Shown: piece by piece, positions 7,794 through 13,960 of the stretch
Numbering within the stretch: the stretch's first letter is position 1
Layout of the letters: each line of letters starts with the position of its first letter
From: Bdellovibrionales bacterium
Lineage (GTDB): Bacteria; Bdellovibrionota; Bdellovibrionia; Bdellovibrionales; UBA1609
DNA: 15,088 nucleotides
Reading direction: 5' to 3'
NCBI GenBank assembly: GCA_028279085.1
Contig: JANQSX010000238.1
Location: forward strand, 1 to 15,088
Program-made: the position numbers and the translations under genes
Notes under the pieces: model-generated
What the model saw: only the letters and a program-made list of their open reading frames with translations
The model's database searches: none
What the model was told of the DNA's origin: nothing

Positions 7794-8558
7794 ATGTTGT
7801 GCCTGTTAACAGAAACCACCAGTCCTAAAGGTTCTTTAGCCTTATATAGCTTTGAGAATAAAACAATAAGACCCTTATCTATTAAAAGATGGGAAGGGCC
7901 TTCTCACAGCAATTTTATTACATCCACTTTTGAATCTCTTATACCTTCTTTGCAAAACCAATTAAACCTTTCTCATTTAAAAAACTTACCTTCGCTGTTG
8001 TCCTTACAAACAACCTCTTCCTCTCCACCTCTTTTTATTTCTTTGGGAGTGGGACCCGGGCGTTTTACCGGTGTACGGGTAGGAGTGAGTTTTGCAAAGA
8101 CTGTCAGCTTTGCCTTAAATATTCCTATATATCCTGTTTCTTCCCTCAAAATACTAGCTGAGTCTCAAGCGGAACAGGAAAAACCCGTTTTGGTTTTATT
8201 AAATGCTTTTAAAAACAGTTTATATATGGCTCTTTATCAAAAAAAAAAAGGAAAAATTAAAGAGTTAATTTCTCCCTCTTTGGTTTTACCTCAGGATTTA
8301 CACGAATATATTAAAGAGGAAACTTTATGTATAGGAGATGGATACAGGGCTTATGAAAATATTTTCCCGGCGGAATTAAAAGAAAAATTAAAATTAAAAG
8401 ATTATATATTTCCGGAAGTAAAACATTTAGCCTCTCTTTTACAAAGAGAATTTAATCCCTCCCAACTCATCAACTGGAAAGAACTTAAGCCGGTCTATTT
8501 ACGCTCTCCTGTAAAACTTCTCAAAGAGGGCCTATCTTCTAAAGAAAGTCATTTATGA
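7794..8558 (+). CDS. tsaB: tRNA threonylcarbamoyladenosine biosynthesis protein TsaB
   Basis: TsaB is the non-catalytic ASKHA-fold partner of TsaD in the complex that places the t6A modification at position 37 of ANN-decoding tRNAs. The family hallmarks are the short N-terminal strand pair, here LLTETTSPKGSLALY, and the loop GPGRFTGVRVG at 87-97, where most members have GPGSFTG, followed by SFAKTVSFALNIPIYPVSSL. The 254 residues fit the usual 220-250, with a serine- and leucine-rich insertion at about 55-80 just before the GPG loop. A run of 11 A at 8239-8249 lies in the coding frame. The stop overlaps the next gene's ATG by four bases. TsaB following rseP is a familiar arrangement in deltaproteobacteria-like genomes (from memory). 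Confidence 0.9.
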   Translation: MLCLLTETTSPKGSLALYSFENKTIRPLSIKRWEGPSHSNFITSTFESLIPSLQNQLNLSHLKNLPSLLSLQTTSSSPPLFISLGVGPGRFTGVRVGVSFAKTVSFALNIPIYPVSSLKILAESQAEQEKPVLVLLNAFKNSLYMALYQKKKGKIKELISPSLVLPQDLHEYIKEETLCIGDGYRAYENIFPAELKEKLKLKDYIFPEVKHLASLLQREFNPSQLINWKELKPVYLRSPVKLLKEGLSSKESHL

Positions 8559-9601
8559 GAAAAATATTAAAAAAGAAAGAAGTAAACGGGTCTTATCTGG
8601 AGAAAGAAATAATTGTATTGCCCGAGCAGGAAGGCTTAAGGCTGGGAGTTTGTCTTTCTGAACATACCCGCTCCCGTTCCCAAGTGGAAAAAATGATTCG
8701 GCAGTCCTTAGTGAAAAAAAAACAAGGAGAAGTTTTTATTCCTGTAAAATCTTCTCATAAGGTCAAAACAGGAGAGTGTTATTATTTAAAATTACCTGTA
8801 AAAAAACCGGAAATTTTAAAACCCTATCATTTTCCCATTCCCATCATCTTTGAAGATGAACATTTATTAATAATAAACAAACCGGCTGGAATAGTAACTC
8901 ATCCAGGCCCCGGGCATGAGCAGAATACTTTAGTAAATGCTTTAATGGAAAAAATAAATATATCACCGGGTATGGACCCACTAAGACCGGGTATTGTGCA
9001 TCGTTTGGATAAAGATGTCAGCGGCCTGATGATTTTCAGTAAAACAATAAAAGTGCAAGAGCTTTTAATTGAGCAGTTTAAATTAAAAAAAATTAAACGT
9101 ATTTATCAAGCTCTAGTCATAGGCTCAGTAAAGAAAAAAGAAAATCAGATCATTAGCTTCATCGGTCGTCATCCTAGGGATAGAAAAAAATTTTATAGCT
9201 TTAATGAAGAAAGAAAGGGAACTAAGAAAGCTATTACCTCTTATCGGGTACTGAAATCTTTTCAAAATTGTATTCACCATATTGAATGTCAATTAGAAAC
9301 CGGCCGAACCCATCAAATAAGAGTGCATTTAAGTAGTCAAAATTTACCGGTGTTAGGGGACACAATTTATTTCCCCCTCCGCCAACAAAAAAAGACAGTA
9401 AAGCTATACGACAAAAAAGAGGAAACAAAAACCATTTTGAAAAATATTTTATCTCTTAACCGATTAGCGCTTTACTCGGCCTTTTTACATTTTACACATC
9501 CAATAAGCAAAAAAGATCTGAGCTTTAAACTTTCCTGGCCAAAAGAACTGCATTCTCTAATGAATGAATTAAATTTTGAAAAAAATTCAGTCATTCACTG
9601 A
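8555..9601 (+). CDS. rluD: RluD-type large-subunit rRNA pseudouridine synthase
   Basis: This enzyme isomerises uridines in 23S rRNA; RluD acts on helix 69. An S4 RNA-binding domain occupies about residues 27-80 (LRLGVCLSEH, SRSQVEKMIRQ). The RluA-family catalytic domain follows: IIFEDEHLLIINKPAGIVTHP, then RPGIVHRLDKDVSGLMIFSK with catalytic Asp152, and LETGRTHQIRVHL later. The S4 plus RluA order and length of 348 fit RluD (E. coli 326). There is a lysine-rich insertion around 265-295. RluC also has an S4 domain, so substrate sites cannot be fixed from the sequence. The ATG overlaps the tsaB stop (ATGA). It is the last gene of the operon, and the large hairpin at 9610-9770 begins nine bases after its stop. 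Confidence 0.9.
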   Translation: MRKILKKKEVNGSYLEKEIIVLPEQEGLRLGVCLSEHTRSRSQVEKMIRQSLVKKKQGEVFIPVKSSHKVKTGECYYLKLPVKKPEILKPYHFPIPIIFEDEHLLIINKPAGIVTHPGPGHEQNTLVNALMEKINISPGMDPLRPGIVHRLDKDVSGLMIFSKTIKVQELLIEQFKLKKIKRIYQALVIGSVKKKENQIISFIGRHPRDRKKFYSFNEERKGTKKAITSYRVLKSFQNCIHHIECQLETGRTHQIRVHLSSQNLPVLGDTIYFPLRQQKKTVKLYDKKEETKTILKNILSLNRLALYSAFLHFTHPISKKDLSFKLSWPKELHSLMNELNFEKNSVIH

Positions 9602-9609
9602 TAAGAACA

Positions 9610-9770
9610 CACTGATATAATAATAAAATGAGCTCCCTCCCTCAAAGTCAGTTAAAAACGAGTTCGGCTTTGATGTAGAACGACTGAAAGTCTGTTCTGC
9701 AGCAAAACGCATGTTTGAGCTTTTTAGCTGACTTTGAGGGAGGGAGCTTGAGTAAGTAATTTTATCAGCG
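9610..9770. repeat. Long nested hairpin, MITE-like or structured RNA
   Basis: The 28-base arms 9631-9658 (starting AGCTCCCTCCCTCAAAG) and 9721-9748 are inverted repeats with one mismatch. The symmetry continues outward imperfectly: CACTGATATAATAATAAAAT at 9610-9629 resembles the reverse complement of 9749-9770. Inside the 62-base centre, GAACGACT (9678-9685) pairs with AGTCTGTTC (9689-9697) around a GAA loop, and 9669-9678 pairs partly with 9698-9708. The whole would fold into one long rod. No ORF of note fits it. It fills most of the 282-base gap between rluD and the next gene. It could be a non-autonomous mobile element, a repeat-type palindrome, or a small RNA. No run of T follows the stem, so it is not a classic terminator. 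No second copy is in this window. Confidence 0.8.
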
Positions 9771-9883
9771 AGTGATTGAACATTTATAGGAATGACAAAT
9801 CCATCGGAATCCAAAAATAAAAAATATTTTATTTTCCACATCCTTTTACCGACAAAAATTAATACTTTTTTAAAAGGACTTTT

Positions 9884-10351
9884 ATGAAAAAACTATCCTG
9901 GACCTTGCTTATTATCTTTTTTTTCTGCTTAAACATTAGCTCAGCTATTGTCCTTTTCTCACCAGCAAAAAAATGGGCGCAAAATCGGTTTTCACCACAG
10001 GAACAAGAGGTGCTCTCTATTGTACATGGAGATTTAATCAATAACGGCTCGTCTATAAAAGTGGTAAAATCCAGAACTGTTGAAGGTGTTGTTTTAGAAT
10101 TTTATTCGGAAATTCAAAATGGTTCTCGTTATTTGATCACCCGTGCTTTAATTCCCAATGCCAATGACGGTTTTTTTGATCATCGCGGGCAAGCTGTTCA
10201 GTTGGCTGTAGTAGATATAGATGGAGATGGAACAATGGAACTCTTATCTCCCACTTTTGATGATAAAATGCTGGCTCGTTTAAATCCTTATTACTATTCT
10301 CCGGCTCAAAAAGCTTTTGTTCCTTTTTTCTTTTCCGGTACCTCTTATTAA
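9884..10351 (+). CDS. Small exported protein with a DxDGDG loop, function unknown
   Basis: I do not recognise a named family. The 155-residue protein begins MKKLSWTLLIIFFFCLNISSA, a good signal peptide or membrane anchor with a likely cut near residue 21. The mature part has VVDIDGDGTMELLSPTFDD at 109-127, resembling the acidic DxDGDG loops of FG-GAP/VCBS-like repeats that often bind calcium. An aromatic tail ends in FVPFFFSGTSY. AAAAGGA at 9872-9878, five bases before the ATG, is a strong ribosome site, so the start is well supported. It stands alone: the rod hairpin precedes it, and a convergent minus-strand gene ends five bases after its stop, so the two transcripts must overlap. Periplasmic or inner-membrane location is likely; any partner is unknown. 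Confidence 0.75.
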   Translation: MKKLSWTLLIIFFFCLNISSAIVLFSPAKKWAQNRFSPQEQEVLSIVHGDLINNGSSIKVVKSRTVEGVVLEFYSEIQNGSRYLITRALIPNANDGFFDHRGQAVQLAVVDIDGDGTMELLSPTFDDKMLARLNPYYYSPAQKAFVPFFFSGTSY

Positions 10352-10356
10352 GTTTT

Positions 10357-10740
10357 TTATGTGAGCTTTGGCTGTTGCTTTGGCCACAATTCAAACAAAC
10401 ACTCCCGCCAATATTTTGGCACCTCTTGAAAAAACTCTATATTAACTTCAAAAATTCCTTTTCCTAAATGCCGGGTGCCTGTCACTTTACCCTCCAGATC
10501 CATTTCCATATCCGGAATGTATGTATGAATATCCTTATACCAGAGAGAATGAAGATGGAGTTGAAACTTAAGGGATTCAGGCACTAGATCACGATAATTA
10601 AAAATCAAGTTAAACCCCTGAGGGCTGAGCTTAGAGACAAAAGCTTTTTTAACAATCAAATTTTCTTCATTAGATAGTGTGATAGAAGCTGCTTTAATTC
10701 CTGTTTTATCTGGTGTCGCGGAATAATTCATATTTATCAT
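10357..10740 (-). CDS. Small PilZ-like domain protein
   Basis: The 127-residue protein is predicted to be mostly beta strands. VSKLSPQGFNLIFNY at about 35-49 resembles the (D/N)xSxxG strand of PilZ domains, followed by LKFQLHL and a EGKVTGTRHLGKGIFEVNIEFF segment that resembles the later barrel strands. I cannot see the RxxxR motif that binds cyclic di-GMP, so it may be a degenerate PilZ that does not bind the nucleotide. AAGGA (10749-10753 on the plus strand) lies eight bases before the ATG and supports the start. It lies 158 bases downstream of the MglA-like gene on the same strand, a pairing that would suit surface motility or polarity, but this is inference. Another small beta-barrel family is possible. 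Confidence 0.6.
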   Translation of the reverse strand: MINMNYSATPDKTGIKAASITLSNEENLIVKKAFVSKLSPQGFNLIFNYRDLVPESLKFQLHLHSLWYKDIHTYIPDMEMDLEGKVTGTRHLGKGIFEVNIEFFQEVPKYWRECLFELWPKQQPKLT

Positions 10741-10835
10741 TAGGTCGATCCTTAAAAAAATTCAGTCATATAATCCGGAAGACTTCAGCTTATCCACCAT
10801 GCCCTAAAAAACTGAATAAGACATAAGCCAATCCA

Positions 10836-10850
10836 GATAAATTATTTATC
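10836..10850. promoter_or_regulatory. 15-base AT-rich palindrome between the mglA-like and PilZ-like genes
   Basis: GATAAATTATTTATC is symmetrical around its central base. Nine bases away is a smaller palindrome, AGACTAAAGTCT at 10859-10870. It might be an operator or part of the mglA 3' end, but AT-rich palindromes arise easily in such DNA. Confidence 0.25.
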
Positions 10851-10898
10851 GGCTATTAGACTAAAGTCTTTAAAAAAAATTCTTTAAATTATTTTCTC

Positions 10899-11489
10899 TT
10901 ACTGAAACTTAGCTCCTTTTAAAACAGTCAGTACCATTTTGAACAAAGTTTTTAAGGGGTCAAACACCTCTTGTCCTTTCTCCGCACAGGAGGAAAAGTC
11001 GGGATGATTATGATGATTAAGGGCTGTGCGCATTTGTGCAATAGAGTGAATATTATCTAAATCTCTTTTATTATACTGTATCACCATGGGAATTTTTTCT
11101 AAGGAAAGCCCCTCTTCACCTAAATAGGTTTTAAGTTTATTGAGAGATTCTTTGTTTTTAAGCATCTTATCTTTTTGTGAATCAGCTACAAAAATAATAC
11201 CATCCACTCCTTTTAATAAAAGCTTTTGCGAAGTTTCAAACAATTGATTCCCGGGAATAGTATACAGATGAAATCGTGTTTTAAATCCACGAATAGTCCC
11301 GACATCCAAAGGTAAAAAATCAAAATAAGAACTGGGCCTAGTCCTCAGAGGAATAGAAAATATATCAGTTTTTTGATCCTGAGTGTTTCTATAGATCCAT
11401 TTAATATTGCTGGTTTTACCGGAACCAACGGGACCATAATAGATAACTTTACAGTGAATTTCTTTTGAATTGTAATTAAAAAGAGACAT
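10899..11489 (-). CDS. mglA: MglA-like small Ras-type GTPase with changed catalytic residues
   Basis: MglA is a Ras-like switch that sets cell polarity and drives gliding or type IV pilus motility. The 196 residues align nearly end to end with Myxococcus MglA from memory: MSLFNYNSKEIHCKVIYYGP, FDFLPLDVGTIRGFKTRFHLYT, LLLKGVDGIIFVADSQ, VIQYNKRDL, ALNHHNHPDF. The nucleotide-binding lysine and threonine are kept (GPVGSGKTSN, 19-28), as are NKRD and the family-specific RGFKTRFHLYT. Three hydrolysis positions differ: V21 for G21, P52 for the intrinsic arginine finger R53, N81 for Q82. These were read from codons (GTT at 21, AAT at 81). Binding GTP but hydrolysing it slowly is the inference. AGGGAG lies seven bases before the ATG. 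It follows recR by 38 bases, and mglB is not between them as it often is. Confidence 0.93.
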   Translation of the reverse strand: MSLFNYNSKEIHCKVIYYGPVGSGKTSNIKWIYRNTQDQKTDIFSIPLRTRPSSYFDFLPLDVGTIRGFKTRFHLYTIPGNQLFETSQKLLLKGVDGIIFVADSQKDKMLKNKESLNKLKTYLGEEGLSLEKIPMVIQYNKRDLDNIHSIAQMRTALNHHNHPDFSSCAEKGQEVFDPLKTLFKMVLTVLKGAKFQ

Positions 11490-11527
11490 ATAAATAGCTC
11501 CCTAATTAGAAGAATGAATCCGTTTAA

Positions 11528-12142
11528 TCAAATGACAACCTCTACACGATTTTCCAATGCACGACCCAAAGTTTGTTCATCAATATAATTAATATCTCCT
11601 CCAAAAGGGATACCATGAGCTAAACGGGAGACCTTAATATTATGATCTTTCATAAGCTTTCCTATATAGAGGGCTGTAATATCTCCTTCCATATCTGCAT
11701 CCAAAGCAAGAATAACTTCCTTTATTTGCCCTTGCTTTATTTTTTCCAAAAGAGGCTTAATAGTTAAATCCTCCGGTTTAACATTATGTAAAGGAGATAG
11801 AGTACCATGTAAAACATGATATCTTCCTTTAAACTTACCTGAAGCCTCTACACGAGCTATATCAAAAGGTTCCTCCACAACACAAATTAAATCCGCTTTA
11901 CGGTGAGAGGAGCGACATAAACGACAAAGCTCTTCTTCTTCTGTAAAAGTAAAACAACCAGGACATTTTTTAATATTAGTTTTTATATCCTTCAAAGCTT
12001 GTATCAATTGTTGAATCTCCGCTTGAGGCATTTTTAACAACCAGTTAGCCAAGCGATTGGCACTTCTGGAACCAACTCCCGGCCACTTTTTTAATTCATG
12101 AATCAGACGATCTAAAGAGGGAACATGATGCTTATAAATCAT
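11528..12142 (-). CDS. recR: Recombination mediator RecR
   Basis: RecR forms a DNA-clamping ring and, with RecO or RecF, loads RecA at gaps during recombinational repair. The 204 residues match the usual 200. The helix-hairpin-helix is at 21-32 (PGVGSRSANRLA), the zinc finger cysteines are at 60, 63, 73 and 76, and a Toprim domain spans about 84-180 with VVEEPFDIARVE and ALDADMEGDITALYIG. The C-terminus keeps HGIPFGGDINYIDEQTLGRALENR. It lies 191 bases downstream of dnaX on the same strand, where ybaB would normally stand. That gap has a possible minus-strand promoter (TATTAT at 12188-12193, TTGTTT at 12213-12218, 19 bases apart), weak at best. The start has AAGG somewhat far upstream. Confidence 0.96.
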   Translation of the reverse strand: MIYKHHVPSLDRLIHELKKWPGVGSRSANRLANWLLKMPQAEIQQLIQALKDIKTNIKKCPGCFTFTEEEELCRLCRSSHRKADLICVVEEPFDIARVEASGKFKGRYHVLHGTLSPLHNVKPEDLTIKPLLEKIKQGQIKEVILALDADMEGDITALYIGKLMKDHNIKVSRLAHGIPFGGDINYIDEQTLGRALENRVEVVI

Positions 12143-12333
12143 AGATGAAATACCTTACCTCAGCCGGTTTAAGTTCCTTAGACTCTTATAATACTTGTCT
12201 TTAGAGAAAAACAAACAATAAGCAAGATTATTTAAATCAAATAAGTATATGTTCTGTGTCATTGTTTTTCTTTTTTGTCAAATTTTGTGTTTTTACTAAA
12301 ATCGGCCCGCGTCTCAATTACATATAAAAAATA

Positions 12334-13878
12334 TTATCGATCTTTGGAATCTAAAATATCAGCTTTAAAAAGACTTTGAAGCTCCTGAATAAAAACATGT
12401 TCTTGAATATCTTTATGATTTTTCAGAAGATGGGATGCCACATTTTTGTTATTCTGGGCTTCACCTTTCCGAACTTGATCCTTGTCACTCTGGCTCAAAC
12501 TGAAAGCCCTACTAGGGCTTTCACTATTCCGGACCCCACGCCTCCGCGGGGGCAGGCTTTGATCCTCGTCATTCCGGACTTGATCCGGAACCCCAGAAAG
12601 GGCCTGACGGCTTTTTAAGTCAACAACATCCGTATCTTTTATGTCTTTCACTGAATTCCGAGCTTCACCGGAAGAACGAGTCTCCGGTTCCTCATTCTCC
12701 TCAACTTGAATGGGCTTTTTTTCAAAAAGACTTTCTATATAAGGAGCTTCACTCATTTTTAATAGTAACATCTCCAAAAACACTTTTGAATCCTGAACAC
12801 GGTTTATCTCCCATGAACCTTTTAAAGCCATATCCAATAAGAGATGCAGATCTTCGGAACTAAGAGCTTTGGACCACTCTTTCAACCTGGTTTTTTCCTG
12901 TTCAGAAAGAGGAATAAGATTTTTTAAAGAGTCAGCCGTTGGCCGTTTTAATAAAAGAAGATTTCTCATCTCTTTTATAAGGCTTTGTAAAAAAAGAGAA
13001 GGATCCCCCCCTTTTGTCTGAAGTTGATCCAAAACTTTTAGTATTTGATCGGGGTTTTTTTCCAAAAGATTTTTCACAGTCTGCATGAGCAAAGAGCGAT
13101 CAGTTAATCCCAATATATCACTCACATCCTGAACTTCAAATTTGTTATGACAAAAAGTTATCATTTGATCCAAAAGTCCCTGAGCATCTCTTAAAGACCC
13201 TTGTGATTCCCTCACCAGCATCCATAAAGCACTGGAATCCGCCTTGGTTTTTTCCTGCTCACAGATTTTCTTAAGCTGTTCATAAATAAGATGATCAGTA
13301 ATTTGATGAAATTGTAAAATCTGTGCGCGAGAAAGGACCGTTGCCGGAATTTTTCTCATTTCCGTAGTGGCCATAATAAACAAAGCATGAGAAGGAGGCT
13401 CTTCCAAAGTTTTTAACAAAGCATTAAAAGCATTCACGGAAAGCATGTGCACTTCATCAATAATGTATATTTTATAAGGACCGGTGGGTAAATAAGTGAT
13501 GGTGTCTTTTAGTTGCCTGACCGCCTCCACACCATTATTACTTGCTCCATCAATCTCTAAAACATCTAAAGATCGGCTGTTATCTATATCCTGACAAATT
13601 TTACATTTGTTACAAGGATTTATATTTTTTTCGCTTTGAGAGGCTTTATCAGATTTTAAAGTTTTAAAACGGGGGTAAGCTTCGGGACAACTGAGATTTT
13701 TGGCTAAAATACGAGCCGTAGAGGTTTTTCCCGTACCACGAGGTCCGGCAAAAATTAAAACAGGATGTAAACGATTGTTTTTTAAGGCATTAGTTAAAAT
13801 ACGCACAACGGAATCTTGTCCGACCAGGTCCTTAAAAACCGCCGGTCTCCATTTCCTGGCCAAAACCTGATAAGACAT
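12334..13878 (-). CDS. dnaX: DNA polymerase III subunit tau (gamma/tau), with repeat-filled linker
   Basis: DnaX is the motor subunit of the clamp loader; the long tau form also tethers polymerase cores. The AAA+ module has Walker A GPRGTGKTST (45-54), zinc cysteines C64, C89, C92 and C95, Walker B DEVH (141-144) and the arginine-finger SR at 183-184. The C64-C89 loop is longer than usual. Domain III ends near 382. Residues 386-388 are read from GAA AAA AAG, containing a slippery heptamer (see separate entry). Residues 400-480 form a polar linker largely encoded by palindromic repeats. The end, HVFIQELQSLFKADILD, resembles the short conserved tail of many DnaX proteins, so the gene is intact across the repeats. 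The ATG has GGGG seven bases upstream; 82 bases separate it from the divergent peptidase gene, so both promoters must lie there. Confidence 0.96.
   Translation of the reverse strand: MSYQVLARKWRPAVFKDLVGQDSVVRILTNALKNNRLHPVLIFAGPRGTGKTSTARILAKNLSCPEAYPRFKTLKSDKASQSEKNINPCNKCKICQDIDNSRSLDVLEIDGASNNGVEAVRQLKDTITYLPTGPYKIYIIDEVHMLSVNAFNALLKTLEEPPSHALFIMATTEMRKIPATVLSRAQILQFHQITDHLIYEQLKKICEQEKTKADSSALWMLVRESQGSLRDAQGLLDQMITFCHNKFEVQDVSDILGLTDRSLLMQTVKNLLEKNPDQILKVLDQLQTKGGDPSLFLQSLIKEMRNLLLLKRPTADSLKNLIPLSEQEKTRLKEWSKALSSEDLHLLLDMALKGSWEINRVQDSKVFLEMLLLKMSEAPYIESLFEKKPIQVEENEEPETRSSGEARNSVKDIKDTDVVDLKSRQALSGVPDQVRNDEDQSLPPRRRGVRNSESPSRAFSLSQSDKDQVRKGEAQNNKNVASHLLKNHKDIQEHVFIQELQSLFKADILDSKDR
12452..12673. 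repeat. Cluster of palindromic repeats inside dnaX
   Basis: Four palindromic units sit in frame. They are a perfect 10-bp stem around one base at 12502-12522 (GAAAGCCCTA...), a GC-rich near-palindrome at 12540-12553 (GCCTCCGCGGGGGC), TTCCGGA/TCCGGAA arms at 12572-12590, and TTCCG/CGGAA at 12656-12673. A degenerate TTCCGGACTTGATCC-like copy lies at 12466-12481. The ATTCCGAGCTTCACC stretch at 12655 recurs as ATTCTGGGCTTCACC at 12452, giving GEARN and GEAQN in the protein. The unit at 12570-12599 recurs at 14798-14826. The segment is GC-richer than the gene around it. Confidence 0.85.
12715..12721 (-). other. Candidate programmed -1 frameshift site in dnaX (A AAA AAG)
   Basis: Codons 386-388 of dnaX read GAA AAA AAG, so the heptamer A AAA AAG is in the same phase as the E. 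coli dnaX slippery site. After a -1 shift the ribosome would read GCC CAT TCA AGT TGA, adding four residues and stopping. The product would have about 392 residues and end just past domain III, as gamma does. No upstream Shine-Dalgarno-like stimulator is clear. A 6-bp stem (ACCGGA/TCCGGT, 12667-12688) lies 26 bases downstream, farther than typical stimulators. Confidence 0.55.
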
Positions 13879-13960
13879 AAAAGAACCCCGTTTCCGTTTT
13901 TTTGTGTATCATGTTTTTAAAAAGGACGCAAACCGGGGAAGATCTTAATAAGGTATCAAT

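Noticed and set aside
9587..9841. Minus-strand ORF of 84 codons over the large hairpin
   Set aside because: It runs through the inverted repeat arms and the rluD end, and its composition shows no protein-like pattern.
12253..12281. TTGACA at 12276-12281 (minus strand) as a recR promoter
   Set aside because: No -10 hexamer lies at acceptable spacing; the nearest TATACT is 27 bases away.
12376..12618. Plus-strand ORF of 80 codons opposite dnaX (contains VIPDLIRNP)
   Set aside because: It is the antisense of dnaX across the palindromic repeats; such repeat-derived peptides are commonly mis-called as hypothetical proteins and there is no supporting ribosome site.
12452..12673. Repeat cluster as a CRISPR array
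   Set aside because: Units differ in sequence and spacing, are palindromic, lie inside an essential gene, and no cas genes are present.
12667..12688. ACCGGA/TCCGGT hairpin as the frameshift stimulator in dnaX
   Set aside because: It begins 26 bases after the slippery heptamer, beyond the usual 5-9 base spacing; it is better explained as part of the repeat cluster.
13886..13938. CCCCGTTT and AAACCGGGG inverted repeat between dnaX and the peptidase gene
   Set aside because: It is short and imperfect with a long loop; it may be chance and does not mark a clear operator.
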